Shown in pieces: positions 36,381 to 49,056 of a stretch of 64,000 nucleotides of DNA; the stretch's first letter is position 1, and each line of letters begins with the position of its first letter. A program made the position numbers and the translations under genes. The DNA is taken from assembly GCA_964006375.1 (NCBI GenBank), contig OZ023267.1, positions 32,297,266 through 32,361,265 of the forward strand, written 5' to 3'. The notes under the pieces were generated by a model that was not told where the DNA came from, searched no databases, and was given only the letters and a program-made list of their open reading frames with translations. Source of the DNA: Tillus elongatus (Eukaryota; Arthropoda; Insecta; Coleoptera; Cleridae).

Positions 36381-36586
36381 ATCGACAGTAACACCTGGTA
36401 AAGCGAAAGATTGTGCTGGTGGCATGTCGCCAGGAACGTATCGGTAAAACTCGTTGCCATCCTTATACCACTTGACGCTGTACAGTGTCTCCCCGTCCAA
36501 ATCAAAATGACACTCCAATCGGGCGCTCTGGTTCCTGATGGCATGAGTGGGAACTCGTAGTTCCACTAGGTGCAACGACAGGCTTC
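36381..36586 (-). CDS. beat: Beaten path (Beat) family Ig domain, N-terminal half exon
   Basis: Seen: 68 codons in one frame read LHLVELRVP, then ARLECHF with the first Ig cysteine, then LYSVKWYKDGNEFYRY with the core tryptophan, and end PGVTVD. Known: this pattern is the first V-set Ig domain of Beat proteins, secreted or membrane-attached cell-surface proteins that act with Side receptors in motor-axon guidance. The 3' border is GAT|GTAAGT in phase 0. The 5' border is cgcag|GAAGC in phase 1, with a good branch-point match (cactaac) about 20 bases upstream. An ATG lies just upstream at about 36605, but the short hydrophobic stretch MWLLFAG is probably intron read-through, so the signal peptide should be on an upstream exon, not recognised here. 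The exon continues exactly into 2266-2401. The paralogue within the Beat family is not determined. No stop or frameshift is seen. Confidence 0.9.
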
Positions 36587-36780
36587 CTGCGAACAATAAC
36601 CACATCGTTAGTGTCACTCAAACTACACACACAATGGCAACATCAATTTGTACTTTTTTAAATTTATATATTTGATAAAGCAATAAAATATAAGACTCTG
36701 GATTTAAAGTTCCTGTAAAATATGCTTTGGTATACTGGCTAGCAAACGAATATTATAAGCTATTTGAGTAAATTTTCTTT

Positions 36781-36868
36781 AAAAAATTCACTATTAGAGA
36801 AGTGACGTTCGTACGACTATCGGAATTATTTTTTCAGATTAGGCTTTTAGAACCCAATTATCTACATA

Positions 36869-36940
<72 letters not shown>
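36781..36940 (-). repeat. TA-core element, 3' module and left half of (TA)n
   Basis: (TA)n at 36871-36940. On the minus strand it is followed by a diverged gggttctaaaag block and ctctaatagtgaattttttaaag, the 3' hairpin region. The array is cut at 36940 by a mariner-like element and resumes at 38839. A minus-strand TA-core 5' module near 39777-39812 may be the other end of the same copy. Confidence 0.6.
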
Positions 36941-36944
<4 letters not shown>

Positions 36945-38836
36945 GGCGCATTGAAAACGAAGCAGACCGATTTGCGTCCAGAGAATTTTTTTTTAAGAAA
37001 CGCTGAAACACATCAATTTTAATATTGAGGGGGACATATTTTGACATAAAACTCAACTTTGTCTTTGTCACATCAACCCCTTAAGGGTGATGAAACAACC
37101 CTTATATTCTAAATAGGAAACATGGGTCGAGTGTTACATCATTTGAAAGCTCTTTCTTTTCTGAATTCAGCACAATAATTTTTTTTGGAGTTTTATCAAC
37201 TCGTTAAAAAATTATTCACAGTTGAAGATGCAAAAACGCATTTCACTCATTCCGATAAGAAATGTGCTGATAGTCAGTGTTTTGTTGGTTTGTAATAAAA
37301 AAATTGACTATCACAACATTTCTTATCGGAATGAGAGAAAGGCGGTTTTATATTTCAGTTTATCGGTCGGTTTGACACTATAGTACTACCGAAAATTAAT
37401 TTCACAATGGTGTATTCTATAGAAGAAAGAGTTGAAATAATTACTCTTTTTTTCAAAAACGATGACTGTGCCAACCGTACCGCAAATATGTTTAATGAAC
37501 GACATCCGAACAGACATATTAATAGAAAATACACTTTGGAGTTAGTTGCAAAGTTTCGACAAAGTCGTTCAGTAGCTAACAAAAAACAGGATCCTGAACG
37601 TGAATTTCCGGTTAGAAATGAGACTACTAAAGTTGAAGTTTTAAGACAAATTGCTGCGGACCCAACTTTGAGTATGAGAAAATTGGCCACTGTTCCAAAC
37701 ATCAAAAGAAGAACTATTCAACTAAATATTGAAGCATCATAAATTTCACCCCTATAAAATTCATCTTGTACAACAACTGAATGAAGATGATTTTGATCGG
37801 CGGCTGGAGTTTTGTGAAGTTATGACTGCACGATTAGCTGATAACGGGAACTTTCTGTTCAATATCCGTTTTTCAGACGAGTGTACGTTTTTATTAAATT
37901 CTACAGTCAATCGTCATAATTGCCGTTATTGGGCAGATAATAATCCAAGAAGATTTCACGAAGTCCACACTCAAACTTTACAGAAATTGAATGTCTGGAC
38001 TGGCATTTTTGGAGACCGTTTAATCGGACCAATTTTTCTTGATGGCAATTTGAGTGGTGAAATGCATTTGGAGTTACTAAAAGATGTCGGTTACCCTCTA
38101 CTAATTGACATTGATGAAAATGATGATCGCTATCAAGAAAATCAATTAGTGTTTGAACAACATGGAGCTCTTTCGCATTTTTCACAACGTCTTAGGGAGT
38201 TTTTGAACCGAGTTTCCAGAGCAATGGATTGGGCGTAGAGGTACTATTGAGTGGCTCCCTAGATCACCGGATTTAACTCCTTTAGACTTCTTTCTATGCG
38301 GCCAATTAAAGAGTAGAACTTGCGCAACAGAACCGGAGTCTCTGGAAGAATTACGACGACGCATTCTTGAAGAATGCTGTCTAATAACTCCACAAATGCA
38401 CCAGAATGTCAGAGCTCGTTTTGAACAAAATTTGTACTTTTGTGTGGAAGCTGGTGGTCAAGAATTTAAACAATAAACATTTTTGAACGTTTGGTTTTGT
38501 TTTTTAGTTTTTTTAACGAAAAATTGACTAATTAGTGCATTTCTTATCGCAATGAATGAAATAAGTTCTTACAATTCCACCTGTGAATAATTTTTAAATG
38601 AGTTGATAAAACTTAAAAAAAAAATATTGTGCTGAATTCAGAAAAGAAACAGTTTTCAAATGATGTAACACTCGACCAATGTTTCCTATTTAAAATATAA
38701 GGGTTGTTGATGTGACAAAGTTGAGTTTTATGTCAAAACATGTCCCCCTCAATATTAAAATTGACCTGTTTCAGCGTTTCTTAAAAAAATTATCTGGACG
38801 CAAATCGGTCTGTTTCCTTTTCAATGCGCCAGCCTG
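36941..38836 (+). mobile_element. Mariner-like DD41D element, complete ends, inserted in (TA)n
   Basis: Terminal inverted repeats of about 320 bp: GGGTGGCGCATTG at 36941 and its near-complement ending 38836, with shared inner landmarks gaccgatttgcgtccaga and ttttaatattgagggggac. The left end seems to have lost two bases relative to the right. TA flanks both ends, and the surrounding DNA is (TA)n on both sides. Length 1896 bp. Confidence 0.9.
37407..38476 (+). pseudogene. DD41D mariner-like transposase, copy 2
   Basis: 37407-37742 gives the DUF4817-type HTH (NDDCANRTANMFNERHPNRH) and a second helix-turn-helix (STMRKLAT-like). After a frameshift near 37724, 37729-38220 gives IRFSDECTFLLN (first Asp), RYWADNNPRRFHEVHTQ, VWTGIFGDRLIGPIF and VFEQHGALSHFSQR, where the second Asp is His. 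After a second frameshift near 38208 the frame reads WIGRRGT and SPDLTPLDFFLCG with the third Asp, and ends at 38476. From the other copy, the spacing between second and third Asp is 41 residues, as in the rosa-type family. It is inactive. Confidence 0.85.

Positions 38837-38838
<2 letters not shown>

Positions 38839-38923
<85 letters not shown>
38839..38923. repeat. (TA)n microsatellite, right half
   Basis: Continues the array at 36871-36940 on the other side of the mariner-like element. Confidence 0.95.
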
Positions 38924-38925
<2 letters not shown>

Positions 38926-39104
38926 GCGGGCTAGTTCGCCAATCAGCTATAAGCGATATTGTTCCTCCAAAAAGATACAAATAGATTTTTGAAAACGCTT
39001 CATTTTTTTACGTACTAGAGTAACTGTAATGAGACTTCACATGTGACTAAAAATGCTGTAACAAACGTTGTGAATTTTAAGTAACTTGGTTTACAATATT
39101 TAGA

Positions 39105-39430
39105 GCCTTTTCAAAATTAAAAATAAAATTTGAAATAAATGCGTTGAAACGACTTAGTGGTTAATGTCAAATGCCTGACAGAGTGGTTAACTGCCATGCG
39201 TAGATTGATTCATGCAACAGGTATAAACCATTCATTAACGGTAACCAGTAAAAATATATAACAGGCATAAAATATACTACCCGAACAAACAATGGTAAAA
39301 TCTCGGCCAAAATTATCGAAAATAAGAGACGGCATGGAATTAAACATTTTTCAAGTGATTGTTTTTTAACTGGGAGATCCAATAATTTTCTAAAATACAC
39401 TATATTTGTAGCTCAATGAACCGCCCAAAG
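39105..39430 (+). mobile_element. SINE-like repeat (family B), copy 2
   Basis: Plus-strand start acgacttagtggttaatg and gagtggttaactgccatgcg resemble two box A sequences; gattgattcatgc resembles box B. The rest matches 28898-29218 in inverse orientation. Two copies in one window, tRNA-like ends and about 320 bp suggest a tRNA-derived SINE. Confidence 0.55.
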
Positions 39431-40464
39431 TAGAGTTTTAGACAGAAAGTGTAGCATGATATAGTAGAAAGTAAACCAAATCAAGTCATGTCTTTATAAA
39501 AATTATTTTAAAACAGCTTCTTCTTTTATCTTTAAACTTAAACACAAGTTGTCATCTAAGATCAAAACAGACGTTGAATGTGTTTCAAGTGACAATTCTA
39601 TTGATTCGGTAATTAACTGTTACGTTTACTTTGATTTGATATATGATAAAATTTCCCGGGAGATGAAGCCGGGAAATAATTCTTCAAATGTGCGTGTACT
39701 AGGACATCTCAAATGTCTGTGTAAGTTTAAAGTATTAATTTTAGTAATATGCCTTATAATAATAATGTCAAAGTCTTATGAAAATTCACTACTATAACGC
39801 ACTCGCTACGGCCAGACATCTTTATTATTAACATGGAGAATTGGAACTGTAGGAAAATGGACTGATACAGCTGAAAATTTCCCCCGGTTTAATTGTTGTT
39901 AAGTTTAGAAAAATACTTCAATAGAAAAGTTATAGTTAAATTTTTATCTACAGTTCAGGAAAAACAGTTTGGTAATGGAATTTTTAAATTGCATCTATTT
40001 GTTTATTTTTGTTGTATGTATGTTTTGTTTTATTAAATAAAACGCCTCAGGTATATATTATGAGTTTCTTATCTGCTTTTTGACTTGACTAATATACATG
40101 CTGTATTAGCTATCGTAAGCGCTCTATCTTAGCTACTTTCTGTACACCAAGCTCACTTTTGACACACTAGATTTTATTCTAGTATTCACATTTCCGCTCA
40201 CAGAAGCAAAATAACGTAGAATAACAGAGATATTGATTCAACTTTTGTAATAAATGAACAGCCCACATATCGTCAAAAAGAGGATCGCAGAACCTACCTG
40301 AAAATTCTGTTCATCCATCTGGGAGAAAAAGAGCTTGTTTTTTTCCCAGAGAGTAGCAGGAGGATCATCACTATTCATGCTAATTAATTGGTTTTGTTAA
40401 CTAGCGCTGAAGACTCTTTAAACTGTAGGTACAGTGTGTTCCGAGGGTCCCCAAAATAATTCAC

Positions 40465-40468
<4 letters not shown>
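39431..40468. other. No gene recognised; contains a TA-core 5' module
   Basis: At 39777-39812 the minus strand reads gagtgcgttatagtagtg and gaattttcataag, a TA-core 5' module. Nothing else recognised. Confidence 0.45.

Positions 40469-40556
<88 letters not shown>
40469..40556. repeat. (TA)n microsatellite
   Basis: Uninterrupted array. The flanks do not clearly match either TA-core module. Confidence 0.95.
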
Positions 40557-40557
<1 letters not shown>

Positions 40558-40789
40558 GATCTATCGAGAGCATTTAGAATTTGTACACGTTAGCACTTGT
40601 TTACCATTTAAAGATTTGCAGTTGTTTTCGAAAGTCATTTGTATGATGCCCGTATTATTTGTAGTCAAAAGAACGGTTTCTGCTATAGAATGAAAGTTTG
40701 TCATTCACTCTTGTATAGTTAGGGGATAAAAACTGAGACACCACTTCACTTAGGATATACAAAATTCTTGAAATTAAATACATGAAAAG

Positions 40790-41410
40790 CCTGATAACTC
40801 ATAACAAACTTTGAAGCGAGCTTTAAGGGCTAGAAAGAGAGCAAGATAGTGTAAATAAACTTGCGTTTCGGGCAGATTGTTGAATTGGTAGAAAGAACTC
40901 AGAAATATCTTCTAAAAAACTTAAGTTAGAATAAGAACTGAGTCAAAAACTCAGATAACTCAAAGTGAACTGTAAGGGAACTAAAATAAGAACTTCAAAA
41001 CGACTGGGAAATAATTGAGAAAAAACCCATGAAGAACTTAGAAAAAAGAAAAAACTAAGTGGGAACCTCTGAATGAACTGGAAAGGAACCTCTGAGAAAG
41101 CTTATGAGGACCTGAGTTTAAAATTCTGAGGAACTGAGAAGAAACACAGGAAGAACTTGTAAAGGGGTGAGAACTTAAAAAAATCTGTAAGGGAATTTTA
41201 ATGAGAGCTTAGAAAGAACTGGTAAGGCAAGGTACTGAGAAGGAACTTAAGAAGAACTTGGATAGAGGTGAGATCTGAGAGGACTCAGAAGGAACTAAAT
41301 TGCGAAATTTGCAAGAACTGAAAAGGAACTGAGAAGAAATTAAGAAATAACTTTGAAGAAAGTGAGAACACGGAGTAAACTTAGAAAGAGCTCAGAAGCT
41401 CTTTCTAAGT
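40790..41410 (+). repeat. Purine-rich degenerate minisatellite (gaactgagaag-like)
   Basis: For about 600 bp the plus strand is strongly enriched in A and G. It repeats variations of gaactgagaagga and aacttagaaagaac at irregular 10-25 base steps, with no coding frame. It ends in a perfect 12-bp hairpin at 41380-41409. Confidence 0.7.
41380..41409. repeat. Perfect hairpin, 12-bp stem
   Basis: cttagaaagagc (41380-41391) pairs with gctctttctaag (41398-41409) around a 6-base loop. It lies at the end of the purine-rich repeat, where a fold-back of one repeat unit could have created it. Confidence 0.8.
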
Positions 41411-41449
41411 TTTGCCAAAGCAGAACTAAATAATGTTGGGCGAGAATAA

Positions 41450-41538
41450 GCCTTTTTTTCTTTTTTTTTTCTCCCTCAGGGCTCGTGCGCGTCTTTGCCG
41501 CCCCGATAGCACTGCAGCTTTTGGCTTACTGTGCATGA
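41450..41538 (-). mobile_element. Extremely 5'-truncated LINE stub (3' tail only)
   Basis: On the minus strand it reads tgcacagtaagccaaaagc, tgcagtgctatcggggcgg, caaagacgcgcacgagccc and a purine-rich end. It is the same tail as at 18268-18342, 15140-15205 and 57861-57930. Flanks gagaataagcc and gagaattagac may be the target-site duplication. Confidence 0.75.
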
Positions 41539-41617
41539 GAATTAGACTTACACAGCGTTTCCTCCAAAAGAAAGTGGACGTAACGTTGATAATTTGTAAA
41601 TAATTCGAAGGCCACAA

Positions 41618-41734
<117 letters not shown>

Positions 41735-42199
41735 TATTTAAAAGTCCATGCAAAGCTATTAACTATAGAAAGAAACCTAGCAAAGTAAATATTTAATACC
41801 CAGTGTCTGGCACTAATCAGGCGGAAAGTCTTTGCAGATGTAGTAAAATGTAGAATTACAAACTACATCCAGATCATTGTAGTAAAGACCGTCATCAACT
41901 TCCTCGATGTTTTCAGGGAAATCATCTTGTTCTGGTGCTACTGACACATCATCCTCTGAATTTTCCGCAAACTCGTCACTAGCTATTTCATTATAGAACA
42001 GGAATGCTGACTGCCTACCTGCCTCAACGATCAGATAAAACATACACTCAGCCAACTTCTACGTACGAAAATGGAAAAACATTCACTAAGCGAACTAAAA
42101 CAATTGAGCTTTTTTTATATTTCAACAGCACACCACGAGGCTTACAGCCTAAATACTATCGTACTGTGGGTGTCGACAAGGAGGAATGAGGCAACTTGT

Positions 42200-42800
42200 T
42201 AATTCTGGACTGGAAGGTTTGGAGGTTCGGAGGAGAAGGAAAAACATGGTGCCGGCAAGGAATTCCACAACTTGGAAGTCCTCGGGACAAAAGAGCGAGC
42301 ATAACAAGATGTTCTATGTCTGGTGACCTGGACAGTTAAAGGGTGCGTTCGCTCTGTTCCCCTGGTAGATTTGTTTGGGACAGCATGTGGAGGAACTATG
42401 GAAGAAAGCTCTTCTGAGCAGTGCCCGTGAAGATATCTATAAAAGAGAGAGAAAGAGAGAGGTCACAAACGGCACGTCGGTGGGCAAGGGATGGCAGCCT
42501 TTGGGTGAGAGTAGGGTGACCGATTAGACGTATGGCTCTCTTCTGAATGGCGTCCAGGATAGAGAGTGTAGAAGCTGCGGCGGCTCTCTATATGTGGGAG
42601 CAGTATTCGAGGTTTGGCCTTATTTGTGAAGTATATAAGGTATAGAGATTAGCTGGTGGAAAGTATTTGCGAGCCCGGAAGAGGAAACCTAATTTCCTAG
42701 CAGCCGCTTCTGCAACTGATGTGTCATGTTGTTGCCAATTCAGATTTCGATCCACAGAACTGCCAACAAGTGAATACAATAAGCATGCACGTATCGGATT
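42200..42800 (-). pseudogene. Jockey/CR1-like LINE (family 2), C-terminal RT fragment
   Basis: The minus strand reads SLVGSSVDRNLNWQQHDTSV, AARKLGFLFRARKYFPP and IRPNLEYCSHI, then decayed sequence to the 3' end near 42200. It matches 46200-46760 closely at nucleotide level and is 5' truncated near 42800. There is no catalytic core. Confidence 0.8.
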
Positions 42801-42867
42801 AAAGACTAGTTCTAGAATGTAATCACATGGCCCACATGCGTAGGTCTTAGCAAGCAACTGCTAACAC

Positions 42868-43075
42868 CAATTGGGGTACCAAATGTACCCTACCTAACGT
42901 AAATCAATTTACTAGAGCAGCATAAAATATTAACTAGAAGTTATGATGTATATTTTATCGAGAATATTGCTAAAGTTATGATGTGGATGGCAATGTTAGA
43001 AGAAGAAAGAATGTACAAATAATGGTGAATTATGTATGTGTGGGGTACGGAATGTTACCCCTTGGCACCCCAAAG
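42868..43075. repeat. Possible short inverted-repeat element (MITE-like)
   Basis: The left end has ggggtaccaaatgtaccc and the right end, complemented, ggggtaacattccgtacccc, about 180 bp apart. Each is itself nearly palindromic. The interior is AT-rich and non-coding. No target-site duplication was established. Confidence 0.35.
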
Positions 43076-43080
43076 GTTAA

Positions 43081-43935
43081 AACAATTCGAATTTGGTAAC
43101 ATTGGTTGAAGGATATTAAATAGGAATTTAGCATTCAGTAACGTTAAATACAGCTTACATCTTTTAATTTATTTTGTTTACATTGAGAGTAAAATCATTT
43201 TAAAATAGGCTAACGCCACATAGCGTCTTCATAATTTGATTACGAAACGACCTAATGATAAACTAATCAGTTTGGAGTTATTTCTCCAATAAATACAAAA
43301 CGCGGCTTCACCAGCTAAGGGCACAACAGGCATTTTGAGTGGGCCTATAATGATCCTACAATATATATAATTAGAAGCAGTCATATAAATTTTCAGACTG
43401 TAAGGGAAATTAAATATCATAAAATTATATTCGGAGCGCACGCAGAGAAAACGCAAAACCCATTTATCCAAGAGATATATAAAGAGAAAAAGAGAGCCCT
43501 CTTAATATCTCGGGTCCAAACTGGCATTTATTCAGTTATTCGATTCACCAATTTACTACAATACAAACAAAGAGGAACAAACTCTCCGAAAATTTTATTT
43601 ATAATGTATTTCCGAACGCTCGCTAAACGTGAATTAAACGCGAATTGAGAAATAAAGGAATTCGCTTGGAGCTTACCAGGAAATTTTCTAAATTATAATA
43701 TTTTGCTTATGGGGCGCATTTTCTGTGGTAATGAGCGACAAGATACACAAAATTTCCAAACTGGTATTAAAATTATCCATTGTTAAAGAAAATAAAAGGG
43801 ATTGGAAGTAAATTGTTTAAAAAAACTTGTTGCTCGTAAATTTATAACAAGCAGATAATCTATATCGTGACGTTGGACATGCCAGGAGTAATAATGAATT
43901 TTAAATTATCTGTCGGTATTGACACAAGAAAAAAA
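43081..43935. other. No feature recognised
   Basis: No gene or repeat recognised. Confidence 0.4.
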
Positions 43936-43939
43936 AACT

Positions 43940-45295
<1,356 letters not shown>

Positions 45296-46085
45296 GTATT
45301 TGTCCCTGGAGTGATTTATTTGCACAATTTGATTCTTATACTACACCCCACGTAGTCCTTTACCACTCTTTCACACAGCACGGTTTTCTGCCGGAGCCGT
45401 GTACGTTGACGACACCGTGTGTATCAATCATGCGTTGATTTTTTTTAATAACTTGTTTCGGCCTCGAGCAAAGCTCTTTTCACCACGGTCACTCCAGGTC
45501 AACAACTAGTGATTCAGCTCCCTACTATATTACGATGTTTTACGTCAAAAAATAACAAACAAAAGGGATTATCTATGCTATCGTCTGCCAAGCTCAGCAA
45601 GAAAACCCTCAAATTTTCTTTACTTCGTATAAACCAATAATAATTTAAGAAGAGAGGCAATACCCATCATACTTTACATTTTGTTTTTGCGGGTAAGGTG
45701 TATCTGTTCAAGTCTTCTTAACTAGGCTTATAATTAAGGAAAAAAGACATGGGATCACAAAGTTCATGCCTAGGGGTCCACCAAGGCGACTTTATTTGAG
45801 TCACACTAGACTGAACCATGGTGAAGATGGGTTATACACAGGGACAGACAAAAGGAAACTATAACCATATGACTATTGACAATCATGTAAATTGCTTGAA
45901 CAATATTACTCTAAAAAACAAAACTGTATCTCTTTTTATTTTTAAGTTGAGCTAAATTGCCTCATGTAATTTATTACACTTAATAAAGTTCAAAAATATG
46001 TCCAACATTTCTCTTTTAACATAAAACGATACATGCAACAAATATGCTATATTCAATGGTAGTGAAGTTCCTTGATCAAGACATT
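45296..46085. other. No feature recognised
   Basis: No gene or repeat recognised. Confidence 0.4.
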
Positions 46086-46089
46086 TTTT

Positions 46090-48010
46090 ATTAGATCGTT
46101 ACATGCGTGGATGTGTTTTTTACAATTAAAAAAGATATGATCAATATCACACACACTTGTTCCATCACAACTACACAGTGGATTGCTGCCAACCCCATTT
46201 TAAATAGTTGAAGAAGGAAAAATATGTGCCGGCAAGGAATTCCACAACTTAGAAGTCCTCGGGACAAAAGAGCGGGCATAACAATATGTTCTATGTCTGG
46301 TGACCCGGGCAGTAAAAGGGTGCATTCGCTCTGTTCACTGGTGATCTGTTGGGGGCAGCAGGTGGAGAAACTATGGAAGAAAACTCCTCTGAGCAATGCC
46401 CGTGAAAATATCTATAAAAGAGAGAGAGGTCACCAACGGCACGTCGGTGGGCAAGGGATGGCAACCTTTGGGTGAGAGTAGGGTCACCGATGAGACGTAT
46501 AGCTCTCTTCTAAATGGAGTACAGGATATCGAGTGTAGAAGCGGCAGCAGCACCCCAGATGTGAGAGCAGTATTCGAGGTTTGGTCTTATTTTTGAAGTA
46601 TATAAGGTATAGAGATTAGCTGGTGAAAAGCATTTGCGAGCCCGGAAGAGGAAACCTAATTTCTTAGCAGTCGCTTCTGCAATTGATGTGACATGTTGGT
46701 GCCAATTGAGATTTCGATCCACAGAATTGCCAACAAGTGAAACGGACTCATTACTTTGAATAACTTGGTTGTTTATTGTGATGGATCTAGGTCTGGTGTA
46801 TCTATTATGAGATAGAAAGCAAGACTGAGATTTGGTGGAGTTGAATTGCACAAGATTTCTACTTCCCCAGTCTAATACCTTTTGGAGATCCACAGAGACA
46901 GAACCCTCCATGAGTCTGCGAACCTCATCTCATTGGGCTAAACAGACCAGTTTAGAATATTGTATATTTGAGTGGAGGGTGCTGTCACCCGCGTAGCTGT
47001 GAAGTGGGTTGAATGCGCTAGAGAGGAGGTCATTGATATGGAGAAGAAACAAAGTAGGGGCTAAAGCTGAACCTTGAAGGACTCCTGCATTAATTGAATA
47101 CAGTTTAGAGGAATGGCCATCCACGACAACAGAAATGCTCCGGTTGGAGAGGAAATTTCCTGTCCAGGTACAGAGTTTTGGTGGTAGGCAATAGGCCTGA
47201 AGTTTATTAAGCAGCGCTGCGTGCCTGACATGGTCGGATGCTTTGGATATGTCAAGAGCGCCAATCTGGAATCCACCGTGTAGCTCTAAGACTTGCTCCA
47301 AGAATGGGTGACAAAGGGAAGGAGATCGGCAGTTGATCTGCGCTGACGGAATCCATACTGCCTGTCGTGGATTAGACTGTGTCTTTCAAGAAATTTTTGT
47401 AATTCGGTGTTTATATACTTTTCCATCACTTTAGAGACGACTAAAAGGAGAGAAATAGGCCTGTAGTTGCTAGGAAGCGCTTTGAATCCTTGTTTGGGGA
47501 CAGGTTGGACTCGAGCAGTTTTCCAGTTACTAGGGAATATGCCTCTATTGTAAGATGTCTGAAACAGACAAGTCAGGGCAGGAGCAAGTTATGGTGCGCA
47601 TTTTTTAAGAACATTTGCTGGGATCTCGTCAAGGCCAGAGGCTTTCCTGATATTAAGAGAATAGAGCATCTTTCTTTTTAGTTTTGAAAATAATATGCGT
47701 CTTTTTATGCGCGACATTAGATACTATTGTTGGTTGAACATTTAGAGGTGTGTTGAGAGTAGAATTGCCGGCGAACAACGAGGAAAAATGTTCAGCCTTG
47801 CCGAGGGAGGTAAAAGCAATTTCATCCCCTGAAACAAGGGGTGGGAACGTGCTCTTGCAGAAATTATTCCGAATAGATTTAGCAAGAGTCCAGAAGGGTT
47901 GGCTGCAGTTGGAGCTTGAGAGGACTATGTTTTTGATGTGGTTACTAAACGAGTTTTGTTGCCTTAGAAAGAAGCGCAAGTTCTTTTGTGTAAACTTATG
48001 TCACTTGCGC
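46090..48010 (-). mobile_element. Jockey/CR1-like LINE (family 2), 5' truncated
   Basis: The minus strand carries the region before the RT (48010-47653), the RT (47301-46510) and a C-terminal tail to about 46090. The endonuclease is absent. A second, shorter copy lies at 42200-42800. Confidence 0.8.
46510..47979 (-). pseudogene. Reverse transcriptase relic of LINE family 2
   Basis: 47979-47653 reads FWTLAKSIRNNFCKSTFPP and SLGKAEHFSSLFAGNSTL. 47301-46930 reads GALDISKASDHVRHAALLNK (motif A, with F to S), NRSISVVVDGHSSKLYSINA, GVLQGSALAPTLFLLHIND (motif B) and HSYAGDSTLHS, where the catalytic YADD is YAGD. 46911-46510 reads SVSLVGNSVDRNLNWHQHV and KKLGFLFRARKCFSPAN. Stops and frameshifts fall between all three pieces. 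With the second aspartate of motif C lost, the copy cannot be active. Confidence 0.85.
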
Positions 48011-48155
48011 CCTGTCTGAACATAATCCCGACACTGGCCAGAATATAAATTTTAATAATGTTTCTATTTTACACTGTGAAACCTTAAGTAATAAAAGAAT
48101 GTGTTTAGAAAAATTTGAAATTACTTTTAACGACAATTTAATAAACTTAAAGAAA

Positions 48156-48414
48156 AATAATAATTTTAGAATTCACTACCCCTATTTATATTTCCTAGAC
48201 AAAAAAAAAACAAATTTCAAATACACAATAGTTAGCTACACAGTTTGGCACTTTTCGACTTCACTCAAATTCACAAAAAGATAATAATTTTAGAATTCAC
48301 TACCCCTGTTTATATTTCCTAAACAAAAACAAAAAATAAATTTCAAATACACAATAATTAGCTTCATATGTCAGTTTGGCACTTTTTGCCTTCACTCAGA
48401 TTCACAAAAAGGTT
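48156..48414. repeat. ~127-bp tandem duplication
   Basis: The two units begin aataattttagaattcacta and end ttcacaaaaagat/ttcacaaaaagg. The second has a few small insertions and substitutions. No coding content. Confidence 0.8.
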
Positions 48415-48646
48415 TTGTCATGTTTGTTAATTCATAATTAGTCGTAGTAAAATACACGTTATATGTAAGTATTTTAAATTTTTATATTTTTCCTACGTAA
48501 ATTGTAAACTTTTTTTTTCCATGTTGTAGCCTTGAGAATGGAATAAACTTTTCCGTAAGCTCGGCTTTTAATAAAGAGTTTTATTTTGCAACTGGCGACT
48601 TTCCCACAATTTTTTGTGTAAATACAACTATTGCCGTCACTAAAAC

Positions 48647-48905
<259 letters not shown>

Positions 48906-49056
48906 ATGAAAACAGCAAAAAATATGGTTGTCATTTAAAAAGACTTATGATAACATCACCACTCAGAAATATGTGCCGCCATAAATGTAGTTTTTACGTT
49001 AAAAGTTTGCAAATGAAAAGATAAAATCGACCTGACCAAACCTTTTTCTTCATATA

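Noticed and set aside
36605..36617. ATG upstream of the Beat exon as start of a signal peptide
   Set aside because: A good branch point and acceptor lie between it and the Ig sequence, in the phase expected for this family; the hydrophobic run would be too short.
41813..42055. 80-codon acidic minus-strand frame, considered as a piggyBac-like N-terminal region
   Set aside because: Acidic composition alone is weak, and no other piggyBac sequence is adjacent.
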